Origin: Stercorarius parasiticus
Lineage: Eukaryota > Chordata > Aves > Charadriiformes > Stercorariidae
Assembly (NCBI GenBank): GCA_013396915.1
Contig: VWZL01000360.1
Location: 502,649 to 566,648 of the forward strand
Direction: 5' to 3'
Length of the DNA: 64,000 bases
In this document: positions 37,954 to 50,850 of the stretch, piece after piece
How positions within the stretch are numbered: position 1 is the first letter of the stretch
Layout of the letters: each line of letters opens with the position of its first letter
Notes under the pieces: model-generated
Database searches by the model: none
Told to the model about the DNA's origin: nothing
The model's input: the letters and a program-made list of their open reading frames with translations, nothing else
Program-made: the position numbers and the translations under genes

Positions 37954-38621
37954 ATAGAAGAGGACCAGATTACCCGCTAAGAATAAAGTCTCTTAAACAA
38001 TCCTGAGGGAGTCTTTAAATGATAACTGCCAAGTTAAACAAAAAAGGATCTACAACACTTGAACACCTGCTGTGCTGTTGTCCCCTCTACTTCAACTTCT
38101 CCAACTTTGAAAGAATAAATCCTTCTGTACCTGTCATCATCATAGATTCCTGGTTGGTCACTTCACTATTCCCATAATAATAATAATTTGTATAGCTTTT
38201 CACATCTATTATTGCAAATGGCATGCAAACCTGCAGTATTTGCATTTGAATTGTTCTGAAAGGAGTCAATTTTGAACTGAAAATGCTTTACTGAAAGACA
38301 CACTTGTAAGGATGTTTTTAAGACGACATTTTAGGACCTGAAAGCCTGAAATCTTTTGCACGCACTTAAGTAGGAAATTAAAGCACATATAGATCAAGTG
38401 ATAAGAACACAGGGGCAGAATCACAAACTGCAAAAATAAAAAGTGCACAGATGTTCCAGCTCTCATTTTTGGCTTTCTCAAGAAATACTTACATTAATAA
38501 TATATCATTGTAAGACTGATTATATTTACTTTATGACATGCTGGGAGCTTTCTGGAAGTTGTTGCTTCTGTCAGAAACACATAGCACCATGTCATATTCC
38601 TAATTGTAGGCAGAACCTAGC

Positions 38622-38658
38622 AAAAAAAAAAAAAAAACCAAAAAAAACCCCAAACCCA
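38622..38658. repeat. A-tract followed by CCAAAAAAACCCCAAACCC
   Basis: Sixteen A, then a C/A alternation ending in CCC. The clearest example of the recurrent A-then-C tract. Confidence 0.9.
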
Positions 38659-41600
38659 CAGACTTAAATCATTACTAAAATAGGTAACACCAAATTGAAA
38701 GTAATCAAGGTGTGTCTTAACAAGACACATTTACTCAAAAAAAGGTATTACAATAATATGTTTATTTTAGCATCCTAGAAAAATCTCTTCTGGTGATGGC
38801 ATCTGTTTCATTTACCCAGATGGGTCTACACATCTGCTTAGTTCCATTTAGCAGCTTTAAAAAAAGGGAGCAAAGTCAATGATAAAAGCAGAATCTGAAG
38901 AGTTTCTGGGGTCTCTCCATGACTCATGGCCTGTATACAGCCAAACTATAAAAGTTTGCTCATCAATGGTAGACTTCATTTTGCCAAATAAAATACAGGC
39001 ATGTCTGAAGGAAATTATGACATACATTGGGGGTATCAAATCTGAACCAGATACTGGTTGGTGTTTTGTGCATGTAGAACTGTTTATTCGTGGCTAAAAG
39101 CTAGTTCTGTCAAAACAACATAAAATCATGCACAAATAACATGGCTTTCAGAACTACTACAAAGGAGCTGGAGTTTCGATTTGACGCGGTTGGGTTTTGA
39201 GGTGTTCCAGTTAAGTTTGGGTTGGTGGGGAAGACTGTCCTTCAACATTCAACTCCCTTTAATTTTTGCAATTAGAGAGGCTTTCTAGACCTTCATTAAA
39301 GGAATGCAGCTTCTCAAAATATTATTCTTCTAACAATATTTACACAAATACAGAATGCTTTCAAAAATCCTGAAGTGTATACCTATGTGGCTTCACCATA
39401 AAAATCTTTTAAGAAAGATTTTTAAGCTTTATAGTGCTCTCCTCCAAAACACACAATTCAATGTTCTTGGCCTTATCTCCAAAGACCTAAGCCAACTTTT
39501 TTGAATCCCCTCTCTTGTGTTCCTCCCCCTTTTATTCCCAAGTCATGAAACAACACAGGACATCTACTAAGTCTAGAACCTAAGACAGAGGAAAATACAA
39601 TCAGATCAGGAACATCTCCCAGAAACAGAGCTAAGTATTTCCAATTTTAATTAGAGCTGCATTTAATTGTAGCATGCCGATCTAAAGAAAATAGATCTTA
39701 CAAACCCACTTGGAAGCACAAGGGCAATAAGAATAAAGGTTCCTATAAAGTATAGGCTAAGAAATAACACAATAAATTAGAGCTGAACACCTTTGCCTGG
39801 AATGGACTGGCCATGAACAGCACTTGCTGCAAAGCTTAATGATGCTAAACATACCAGCTTTTGGTTTATTATTTTTTTATTTTGTTTTTGTTTATTTCAT
39901 TAATGCACTTTTGTAATTGTTAAAAAACTGTCTATAAGTACCAATTCAATTGCCATTTCAAAACAGGTAACACCTAGACTGATGGAACTGCATCAAACAT
40001 GTTCCTCTCTCCAAAATAAGACATCTGCTCATGCCGTGCTTACAATCCATGCAAGAACACACCAAAATCTTGATGTCTCCAGCAGAGTCACAGCAGGCAA
40101 TGCCATGATACTCTTTGGCTTATAACTTGCGTGTCAGGCTTGGACCTCTCACTTGCTCCTTAGACATCCCAACTGAAACTCAGTCCTGACTCTTTCTAAG
40201 TAACATCTCTCTGCCACTACATTTTTTTCTGTACAAGTTTTCTCCAAGCATCCTTCACATCTCAATTATCAAACCACGCACTTCTCTTGCCTTAACCAAC
40301 ACATTCTCCTCCAACTCCTATCTTGTTAAAACACAACTATAAGAACAACTTTCCTAAACTTTTGCTTTGAACCTATTGTCACCTTCCTCTTTCTCTTCTT
40401 GCTTTTCCTCATACTTCCCCAGACATTGTAAGTATCACTTACTCCCCCTTGCCTTCGGACACAGGTCATGGAGCAGAGACAGAGAGACTGCCCAGATGTT
40501 TGCTCCATACATGAACAAGTGACCCAAAGTGGCCAGACATAGTCAACAGGTGACCCTGCCATGCAGCTTCACCAGATGTGTCAAATCCTCACCTAAATTT
40601 GTCACACAGCTGCTCAGTGTGTGCCACTTGAGATATGCAACAACTGTTCCTTATCTAGCAACACTAACATACTTAGGAACAAAGAGACCAGAGGAGGACT
40701 CCACATAATGCCAATTAGTATGTATATCCTAATTTTGTTACTAGAGATGGTCAAGAAATGTGGTACCTGGTTAAAAAGGAAAATTATTGGTGGGTTGAAG
40801 GACTCTAAGAAGGGCTGAACAGCAAATAACAAGAAAATAATTTTTACATTCAAGGAAAGTTTATGTAATTTCATACTTTACTGCCTTTATGTAATTTTTA
40901 GGAAAACTCCATACAGTTCAAAAATCCCTTGTAGCAAAGCTTTATCTGTTACTCACATCCTTAACACTTATTGAAAACATTTTGTATTACAAAGCAAATA
41001 TAAATGTCTAATTCCTATGTAAAAAGAAGAGTATACATGCAAATATAATACAAGCATTTTATTTGATGTTATTGCTGGTTGCTGCCTAAGAAGCTTTTAC
41101 AGTTTGGAATGTTTATATTAATTTTCTAAGAGTGTTTAAGCAATCTCCCTTGCAGAGCCAGAAAACAACCTACTTCTCCAAGAACAATTATGCACAAGTG
41201 AGATGCCTTTCGGGAAGATTAAGAACCTTAAGAATCATGCAAGTTTTAAATAGATATTTGGATGTGAAAGTAAATATTTACATAAAAGAGAGCGGTTTGT
41301 GTTTATCTGAAATTCCTATTAAACGTCTAACCAAACATGAAGAAACAGATCCAAAAATGGAGAAAAAAAATCTAAAACTCTAAGTTGCTGAGGTATTTTG
41401 GTAGTCCTTTCCATGCAAACATAGTCATCACCTTCTTGCACACAAATTAGCAGCACGGATTCAGAAATGGAAAATGATTCCTGAACAGTCGTTAAAGAAC
41501 TTGGGCCAATAAAAGAGAACACGCTACTAGTATTTAAACCTAGGCAAGCCCTCAGATATTTCTAAAGGACGCATGAGGAAGCTACACGAGCGCTATGCCT

Positions 41601-43133
41601 GCAGCTCTCAGCTTCAGAGACGTGTCTTGCTCCAAATCCTCCTTTCATCTCAGACTGCTTCTCTCATCTCTTTAAGGCAGCAAGCATATGCAAGCACGCA
41701 AGGAGGGAGGAAGACGTGCTGCACTGCAAAGCGCCAGCAACAGAGTTTTAGGAAGATCCTTGTGGCTTCCGCACCAAGCGTGAGAGAAAGTCAGCTGGAA
41801 GACTGGCTAACCAACTCCATTTATTTTTCCCCTCCCTAATGAACATAGTGATATTGAAATCTTGTTACAATTTATGATTGTAGAAGTAACCACTTTGTAA
41901 CCAACAAAAGTAAGCACTTTGGCCAGGTATTCCTGGAATGGAAGACAAATAAACTGACAAAGATAAAGAGTAGATTTAATTTGAATTTAACCACTGTTTG
42001 TTATTGTCCCTTTCTTAAAAGGGGTTTGGAGTGGAAGGGATGCTTGTTTTGTTCTGCATGGCTTTTTGTTTTTTAAGGTAATTGGCTGAATGCTACTTCT
42101 GGTTTCATACAATTTACTTAGGATCATATTTTCCCATTTTTAACAAGTTGACATTCCCAGGATAAATCATAGATGATTCACCTATAGTTATGCAAAATTC
42201 CTTTAGTCATCTATAAATAATTATCTTTAAGTGATACGGACTCACTGTTTATTCTGAGAATAAGACAGCCTTATCTTATCTACTGCTGAATCCCACAGCC
42301 AGAAGCTCTCAAAAGTGTAATTACAACAAAATCTTCTCTATAAAGTACATAAAACAAACCGTAAAACCACAAACTTCTTCCTTGTAGGGCAAGGAGAGTG
42401 TTCTCCTTCTGTTCTTTTCAGTAATTGCATTGGTGAGCTTGTTTCGCTCATTTTTAATACTGGAGTTCCCTAAAACAAATTTTAAAAATTCTATGGAAGT
42501 GAATTAATTGGGGGTAACATGAAGGTCATTAAGACAAAAAGATATTAAAATCTGATGTATCACTCCTTGTTTTTGCAATCTGCATCTATTAAAAAATACT
42601 TGCCTTTCAAAAACCTAGACATCATTTTCTGTCTTGCATAAAAGTTACAGTTTTTAAAGGAAATAGAAGCATTTGATACAAAAAGATAAATACTTTTAGT
42701 GGAAAACATTTTTGGGCTAAAAATGTCTTTACAGATATTTTCAATATTTTCTGATATTATTATAGCTATAAAATTGACCTCCAGTTTAAGGAAAAAAATA
42801 TATATATAATTTTCCATCTGGTTCTCAAGAACTGGAGATGACTCATTTTTGCCTCACCACTGCTGCTATCTTTTGGCATATTTTCCTATACACGTGCCAA
42901 ATTTAGCAATTCTCTCTGATCTCCAGCTACAGAAAATGACACTGATTGCATTTAGATGTTCAGGTTTTGTCAAATTTTTACCTGCTTCAGTTTTTTAACT
43001 TGCAGAATGCAGCCATTTAGTAAAAGTGTAAATAATGCATTGGAGTGTTTAATTAGCAGCCATGAACAAGGCAAGAACATCTTTGTTGTGGTCCACTGGC
43101 TGACTGTCCTGCAAATACACCTTTTAGATCTTG
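38659..43133. other. Unassigned intron sequence, about 4.5 kb
   Basis: No recognisable gene or repeat except a short (AT)n at 42798-42810. Confidence 0.6.
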
Positions 43134-43174
43134 CTTTTTTTGTTTGTTTGTTTGTTTCTTGTTGTTGTTGTTTT
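43134..43174. repeat. (TTTG)n(TTG)n simple repeat
   Basis: T-run, about four TTTG units, then about four TTG units. It creates overlapping long frames on both strands that should not be read as genes. Confidence 0.93.
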
Positions 43175-46100
43175 AAAATATTTCCAGGAGCTCTATTAAC
43201 TACTGCAATCCTTGACAGGGTAAATAAGCCACCACATACCAGAGAAGACAGACAAGACATATGCGTATGAAAAAAACCCAACAAACTTAATTAAGCTACA
43301 TATAAATTACACTAATAGTAATATCACCTATATGTTATCATATACATCAAATACCTACTTCAATTCACATTTGAATCTCTAACTAAAACAACTACAACCT
43401 TTTATGGCATAAAGTGATTTAAGTGTAAAACTTAGGGTAAAGTCCTTTCTTATTGGCACTGAGAATCTGCTGAGATCTCAGATTTCTTACATTACTAAAC
43501 TAAGGTAAACTTATTTGCTTTTATTCAAAGTCATTAAAAAATGGGAATATAGAGAAGAGCTGCATCAGTGGTGGGCTATGACATGAAAGAAACCACTTTA
43601 TCATACTAATGAAGTTAATGCTTTAATACAACAGCTGAAATCTGAAGCAGTACATAAACAATTAGTAAAATTACTGGAATAAAGGATTTAATGGAGTGAG
43701 CAAGAAAGATGCATAGACTCTCAAGGAAATAAAAATATTATTGATCCATAACCATGCAGCTCTTCAACTCCGCAGCAGCTCCATCTACTGCAAAATGCTA
43801 ATGGGCTTGTCCTTCCACACACTGACACTACTTTCAGCAGACAGCTGCAGGGCTCACGCTGTTTCACATGCAGTGTCAAACAAAAGGACATCACCTCTGA
43901 CCCCACGCAGCTGCAAACAGAATCTTCTAGGCAAGTACCACGACACACTTGCACTGTTCACCTCCAAACATCCCAAGCTACAGTTGCCTACCTCTTATTG
44001 TGTTTACTTCAAAACCTCAAATCTTATGAATATCAATGGACTTCAAAATCCAGCTTTGCAAACATTCTCCTTCATGTTGTGTTATAAGCTGCTGTAAACA
44101 TTAAAGGGCAAGTACAGATGAGCCTTTTATTTTTATCTGCTTGAAGAGACATGGACCAACTGAGATAAAATCAGAGGCAGGGAGACCCTTCAACAGCAAA
44201 CGAAGAGTGGTGCGATACAAGTCCCAAAGGGCCACTTAATCTACTGATGTATCTTCCTCTCTATTTTAACAAAATCCCTAGGTCATCCCAAAGACACTCT
44301 TTACAAAAAGCACAAAGTAAAATCCTCATTTCCATTTCATTAAGATACACACGCCTCTGCCACAGCGCATCAGAGACCAGCCTGGTGATAATCATTCCTG
44401 CAGCCAGCTTCGTGGTAATAACTCATTAATGACAGGCCTCCTTTCTTCCAAAAGAGAAGGCATTAAGAATACAGAGTGTTTGGGGAGAAACAAAAGTGTG
44501 GGTGTTCAGTGCTATCTAAATAGTAATTGATACCTGTCCTCTGATAGCTGTCCTATGGGCCACAGGAAAAAATGAACAACAACAAAAAAAAAAAAAGAGT
44601 CTCAAGGGAACTGCTCTCCACAGAGATAATGTTCACATCTCTAAACAGTGGCACTACAGCTGTCTACATTATTGGCAAGACCCCACAGTCCCTACAGAGA
44701 GGCCAGTGACCAATTTCACACTGACACTCAATTCCTCCGGTATCTACAGAACAGACATTGTCAGTCTGGGCTGAGGCTCTGGGTGGGCAGGAACACCATG
44801 GCAAAGCTGGCACAAACATCTCCAGTTTTTCCAGTCCTAGTTCTGTGGGTAAGTCAATTGTCCCTCTCTAGAATTTTTACACATTAGTTCTAATATGAAC
44901 ATCAGCTATATCATTGTAACAAATAAACCACATTAAGAGCAATTCCTCCACGTTAATTTGCTGAATCTCATTTTTTATTGTATACTGCTAGAATAATGGG
45001 TAGACTTTTAAGATTAAAGGAACTAACATCCAGGCATGCAGAAATGTTCCCACAGCCTTCCAACTCGCATCCTACAGGATATGCTATGTAAAGCTTAAAA
45101 GGTATCCGCAAGTTCCAAAATTGCCCCTTTACAAATCTGCATCTTTAACCACTTATTTAGACTGAAGCCAAAATGGTCACAAAAATGGCCACAATTCATC
45201 AGTCACGGTACTTTCCTTGGACTTTCTTACATTTCAGACTGCGCTAGTTCAAAGAATCCCTTTTATATTTTAACCAAAGTAAAGTAGTCCATGAGGAAAG
45301 AATGTTTAAAAAAAAAAAATCTACAAACCTTCCCTTGTTCACTTATTAACATGGGAAACAGAGGTGCGAGATTAATAAACTATTTAATGATTAAAGAAGA
45401 TATAAAGGAGAAAAATATTCTTCAAACTAGAGGACTATGAGACAAAGGGTACAGTAGAAAGACACAGAGGTATAGTATAATCCGGTGGCACAAAATAACC
45501 ACAATACATGGAAGCTTTACAATACATGGCCACGTGACCACTATTCCACAACTACAGCAATCTGTCACAAACACAGATTAGCAAACTAAGGACATCATAT
45601 ACATCCCAGGCTCCCAAGTGAAGGATGGTACAGACCCACCTACAATCAAGGATCCTCCAAGATAACACTATCAAGAGGCTTTTGCAAAGCACAGAAGAAA
45701 AAAAAAAAACCCACTGAAATACTAAGAATACCAGAATTGAGAGCAGCAGACCAAGAAAATACAGGAAGGAGAGAATATTTTCATGTTTGCTGTCTAGTCT
45801 TGTCCAATCCAGTCACAAAATAGGGGATACAGAGAATTAAGCAAGTTATGGAAGACTTTAAAGCATGCTTAGTAACAACTCCTAAAGCTCAGCATAATAA
45901 AAGATTATGGAGAAATAATTTATACATTCTTTGCAGAAAGCCACAAAAGCAGGAAATTATCTGAACAGTCTTTTGATGAATTTAGCACTTGAGAGTTGCT
46001 GAAACTCAAGAAAGTCTTATTGATTTGTTAGGGCAAAAACACTCAAGTTAATAAGATAAAATTTTATTTTGAAAAGTCGTTCCTCCCCCCCTTTTTTTAA

Positions 46101-49100
46101 AAATCATCACCCTCTTGCAGCAAAAAGGAGATTAAAGTAATGCCTCCAGACTTTTAAGCATGGTTACATGGAAAGCATGGTTTTAATGGAAAACTGTGTT
46201 TTCTATTATAGAAAATGCACAATTATAGGTATACTCTTATTAATGGCAAAAAATGACACTGAACCAATATAAGCGTGATAGACCATTTCCTTTTCCATCC
46301 CTCCACTCACAGAAGAAACCAAATCTCCTCCTGCTTGAAATGGAAGTGCTTAAGTCATTTTTGCTATTATGCAAATTTAACATTAAACTGTTAATACTTA
46401 ACTGCCAAACAACAGACAACCCTTAGAAATCAAAACAGTACTCATAAGCCAAAAAACTGGCAAAGAGAAATGAGAACATTTAAACAGAGAGGCCAAGTAT
46501 GGATTAAAACTGCAAGTATCTCTGAAAAACGAAGCATATTATAAACACGATTTTTAAAACAGTACGGATGAAAGTCCTGAGGCAGACTTGGAGAGTAAAT
46601 AATTCTGGTTCTTCAGAAGACAGTACAAGAGTGGTTCCTCATCTACAGGTCCAAGGGGAAAAGCCCTGACATCCAGCAGACCAATTTATAAGAAAGTCAT
46701 AATTTGTCACCTGGATGGAGAATGGCTGATGGTTCAGTCCTGAACTTCAACATGGAAGTGTGGGAATCTCTCTTCTCTTGATTAAATTAGCAGATTCATT
46801 AATTTAAAAAAATATTAGGAGACTAAAACAACTTTTACGTGGTCCCTGCTCCTTGCAAGACAATGGACTGTCTGTGGAACAATGTAGAATATGCTTGGAT
46901 AATTTGGACACAGTTAAAATCTATTAAAAATAAATGTTTAGATAAACGTCTTAAATTAGTTAAGCAACAGAGTAATAATAACAACACAAAAAGAGTTTCT
47001 TCTAATACATGTGTAACAATCTGCAAGAGTCCGATATGCCAACCAAACAGCCCAACCAATTAGCCATGCCAACCAAATCAGCCAGCTGATTTGTCTTCAG
47101 CAATTCAACTGATGATTTCAGAGTAATCTGCTTGTAATACACAGAGTTCTTTTGAAGGACTCTGAACTAAAGAAAAGAAGCTACCTCCAGGGCCCTGGAT
47201 TCAAAAAAGCATTTAGCTTTTCAGTGTTTACATTACTTCAAATAAATGGGAAGTTAGCCAAAAAGTTTTGCTGAGCCTGAGCTGTGTCTAGCCACAGATG
47301 GAAACAGAAGAGGTCCGATGGGAGACAAAGAATAGACAAGTCAATATATAAACTTGAACTCTATTAAAATATGCACTCAGTCCTATATCCTCATAACATC
47401 ACGCCACTTTTCTGCATCTCTTTTCCCATTCACATTAGAGATTCTTTCCCTCTTCTGTGAAGCAATTTGAGATCAAAGAATAAATAAGAAACATTTATTA
47501 TGACAGTGTTGTTCAATGAACAGAGTTAATCTAGGCCTTAAGTGGTTTCCGTATGTGATTTCAGCCACAGCACAGCAAAAACAAATCTCTTACTTAAGCT
47601 GGCAAAACCATCTTCATAAAACGCTCTGATTCATAATGTAATTTCCAAGGCACTATTCCTAGAAATAAAATTTTCACTCTTCAAGATAGCCCAGTTGTAA
47701 GTCCTCTATATTAAGTATAATTTCCAAGTAATAAACACACTGAACTAAAATTTAAAGCTGTATCTTAAATACTTTGAAGCACAGATATATTGAAATACAG
47801 TTAGAGCTCACTTGTTAAACAGGACAGCACTGAATTAAATTATCTGTAATATTGACTATAGACAAAAAAAAAAATCTCTGATAGTTTTAAATATTCTGAA
47901 CTGTGTAAGATTTTTTTTTTCCAGGTACATGAAAAAGCAACCTGTTTTTCCTATAACAATCATAATTATTTTTTTTCTCTAGTCTCCTGGAGAAACCATA
48001 ACCAACTCATAACCATTACGAGTTAAAATGAAAACTATACAGGATATATATTTAACTCCCTTACCTAATCTGAAAAGGACAAATATTTAATACTTATATT
48101 CTTACACATTCACCTTTCTGGTTTTTAGATTTAACCCTAATGTACGCTCAGAATGAATAGTACTTTCTGAGGGATACTTCCTTCATCTTCTGTCTGATTT
48201 TTCTGCTTAAGAACAATAATGACTTAGCTTAATAGAAATATACAACCATTTCATTAAACAACTTAGAACAAAACAAAAAAAATTCCCTTGCTATCTCCAC
48301 TAATAATACAAAGCATTAACTAAAATGCTGGAATTGGTGATACAGAAAAGAAACAATCACTATTTCAATATCAGAAGATATCAGCATATGGCAGCAATAA
48401 ATAGAAGCGATTATGTGGGTTTTAAAAAAATGCAAATATATTGAATCAGAACAAGCGATTTGGCATGGGTTCAAAGATACTACTTGAATTCATCAAAGTT
48501 TCAAGAATTATTAAAAAAGAATAAGTTTTAAATATGCAAAAGTTCAGATTTATGACAAACTGTTAATATTAGGCCAAAGCTATCTTTCAGCACAATCACA
48601 GAGCTACCTCATCTTATTTTGTATGAATAGTTAATGCAAAAGAATGATGTGAGAAACATCCTCAAAGCACGGGCATCTTTTACAACATGATCACTTTAAT
48701 TTGTCATGGTTCCAAATTAGTTTATCGTGAAATAACAAAAAAAATGTGTCTCTATAGGTTCATTGAAAGAAACATTGCTTACATTTCAAACTAGTAAGTG
48801 ATATCCATCCTGTCTCTTGCGTATTTTTCTTTCGCACCCTTCATAAAGAAGTCCATATACAAGATGGAGCAGAACACTGCAGCAGTAGCAGTGCTCGCAC
48901 ATCCTCTTGTACTGAGGAGGCTCTTGCAGCTTTGGGAATCTGCCTTTATAGGCAAAAGCCAGTGGTGGGAATGGGAGATTCAGTGAAAGGGTTTCCAAAG
49001 TCCAAGGGTCTGGCCCATAACTCACCCACCAAATCCAAAGACTGCAGAACTTGCCAGAAAATTAGATGAGTTATAATTGGGCATGAAGGAGAGGTGTTCA

Positions 49101-49329
49101 TGGTCACCATCCCTGTCAGTACTCTAAGGAAGGGGAGTGTAGGAGGGATGTTCCGAAGGCTACATTCAGTTTCTTAGGTAGGAAACTGAAATTCTTCCAA
49201 ATCCATGTGTGGGGCACAAGAAGAGGGCTGAGTCTCAATGCAACAATGAGACAATGGTGACGAGAAGGGTTATGTTAGGACCTGGGGAAATAAGGAATAA
49301 ACAGGAAAGGCAAGTCAGACCACTGCAAT
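43175..49329. other. Unassigned intron sequence, about 6.2 kb
   Basis: A/T tracts (for example 45698-45712, an A-run ending in CCC) and unrecognised frames up to 118 codons (43741-44097). No repeat family identified. Confidence 0.6.
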
Positions 49330-49633
49330 GCCAGCTGACTAGCACATGGAATAGTGAACAACAAAGTACAGCCAGAACTTATAAATGCTTCTACAACAAT
49401 ATTAGAAGCCTAAAAATATCTTTTAGATAGGAGAACTGGAATGTCATGCATCAAATGACAACCCGACATAGCCAGCGGCAAAGAAATATGGTGAAAGGCA
49501 TATAATCAGTGGGATATGAGACTGGCAACCTACCAGCCTTTCAGGGATGACAGAACAGCACCTGCAGGTGGATGAGTGAGATTGTACATAAAGGATAATA
49601 AAAATGCAAACAGTTAAAAATATCTTGGGAGGG

Positions 49634-49648
49634 AAAAAAAAAAACCCC
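49634..49648. repeat. A-tract ending in CCCC
   Basis: Eleven A followed by CCCC, within the LINE relic. Confidence 0.85.
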
Positions 49649-50444
49649 AAACCTTGTCAATTCCATATGTAAGTAATGAAAACACAGTACTGGGACCTCC
49701 CTGGCAAGAACAATGATTTTGATCAGGAGATGTTATTTGAGACACAACAAACTCAAGACATACAGAAGCAGCAAATTTCAACTACCCATATGCAGTCTGG
49801 ACTAATGTCATATCAGGACAAAATGCAGAAATACAGTTTTTGGATGCAATGACTGGTTCCTAAAAAACTAGTCTTAGAATCTCCAAGAAGAGATGGCCTT
49901 CAGGCTTTTGGTGGAGCAGAGGATTTGGATTGAGTTTTAAGTGGAAGGACTGATCTTTAAGAGTAATCACAACTGAACTAGAATTAACACTGAAAAAAAT
50001 AATGGAGAATGACAAGAAATCCAGCATAATGATATCCAATTTCAAGCAAGGATCCGACATGGTACAACTAGTCAAAATAAATGAACAAAACACAAAAGGA
50101 GTGGTCCAAAAAGTAAATAAGATTGCAAACAGCTCACAGAGTGTTCAAAAACCACTGTACTGGATGACCAGATAAAAATGTATACCACAGACCTAAAAGA
50201 AAACAACAAACAGACAGAGACCCTCTTAAGCTCCACAGAAAAGTAAAGGAGATAATCTCAGATAAAAGCTCAACTGTTAAAAAATAAAAAAATTAAAAAA
50301 TGGAAGCTTGTCCAAACAGGGAGAGGAAAGCACCTAAACCATGACAGATCAAATGTACTGAAAAATAAGGGTAAGAAGGTGAAGAATTCGAAGAAATCCT
50401 TGCAAAGTTTACAACAGACTGAAGGAAATTCTCCCATCCCCATC

Positions 50445-50513
50445 TGTTTTGGGGGTTTGTTTGTTTTGTGGGGTTTTTTTGTTGGTTTCTGGTGGGGCGT
50501 TGTTTGTTTTTAA
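50445..50513. repeat. G/T-rich low-complexity stretch
   Basis: TTTT alternates with GGGG/GGGGG (for example TTTTGGGGGTTTG), the complement of the A/C tracts seen elsewhere. It lies inside the old LINE and may be a later expansion. Four or more G runs give weak G-quadruplex potential. Confidence 0.88.
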
Positions 50514-50850
50514 ACACAGAGTCTATAGTTAACTTCTAGAATTTCTCACAGGGTGTTGCATAGGTAGATAGCATCAGCGGGAACAAAAGAGAATCGGAAA
50601 AACTTGTGGTCAATAATTTCTCCATGGACAGGCACTAAAGAGAAGATGCACTGATGTACCCTATAACAGCCTCAGTACAACCACTACAGATTCTGGAGAC
50701 ATGAGGGAAACAGACTATAGAAAGGGTCCAGGTTCACATACCATCCTGAAACAACACCTTCTACCGCCACTACCGTAGAATACAGGGCTAGATGGACCAG
50801 TGGGTCTGACCCAGTAGGGTCTTACCTTATCATATTCTTAGGAACACATA

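Larger units (their letters stand above)
49330..50850 (+). mobile_element. Ancient CR1/L3-like LINE, internally deleted, endonuclease relic plus 3' tail
   Basis: At about 49378-49625 the plus strand resembles the start of a CR1-type ORF2 apurinic endonuclease: ATGCTTCTACAACAATATTA, then GGAGAACTGGAATGTC (GELEC), then GATGACAGAACAGCACCTGC (a degraded RR-DRTG-A-G motif). About 49765-49960 matches the following endonuclease text, including AAATTTCAACTACCC and TTTTGGATGCAATGACTGG, with several stops and shifts. At about 50785-50845, GGGCTAGATGGACC then GGTCTGACCCAGTAGGG is the 3' end typical of old amniote CR1/L3 elements, unlike the ATTCTATG end of avian CR1. Most of the reverse transcriptase is missing. 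Orientation is antisense to RYR2. It is dead; the borders are approximate. Confidence 0.8.

Noticed and set aside
42956..43284. Overlapping 104-codon frames on both strands
   Set aside because: Both depend on the stop-poor (TTTG)n/(TTG)n simple repeat at 43134-43174.
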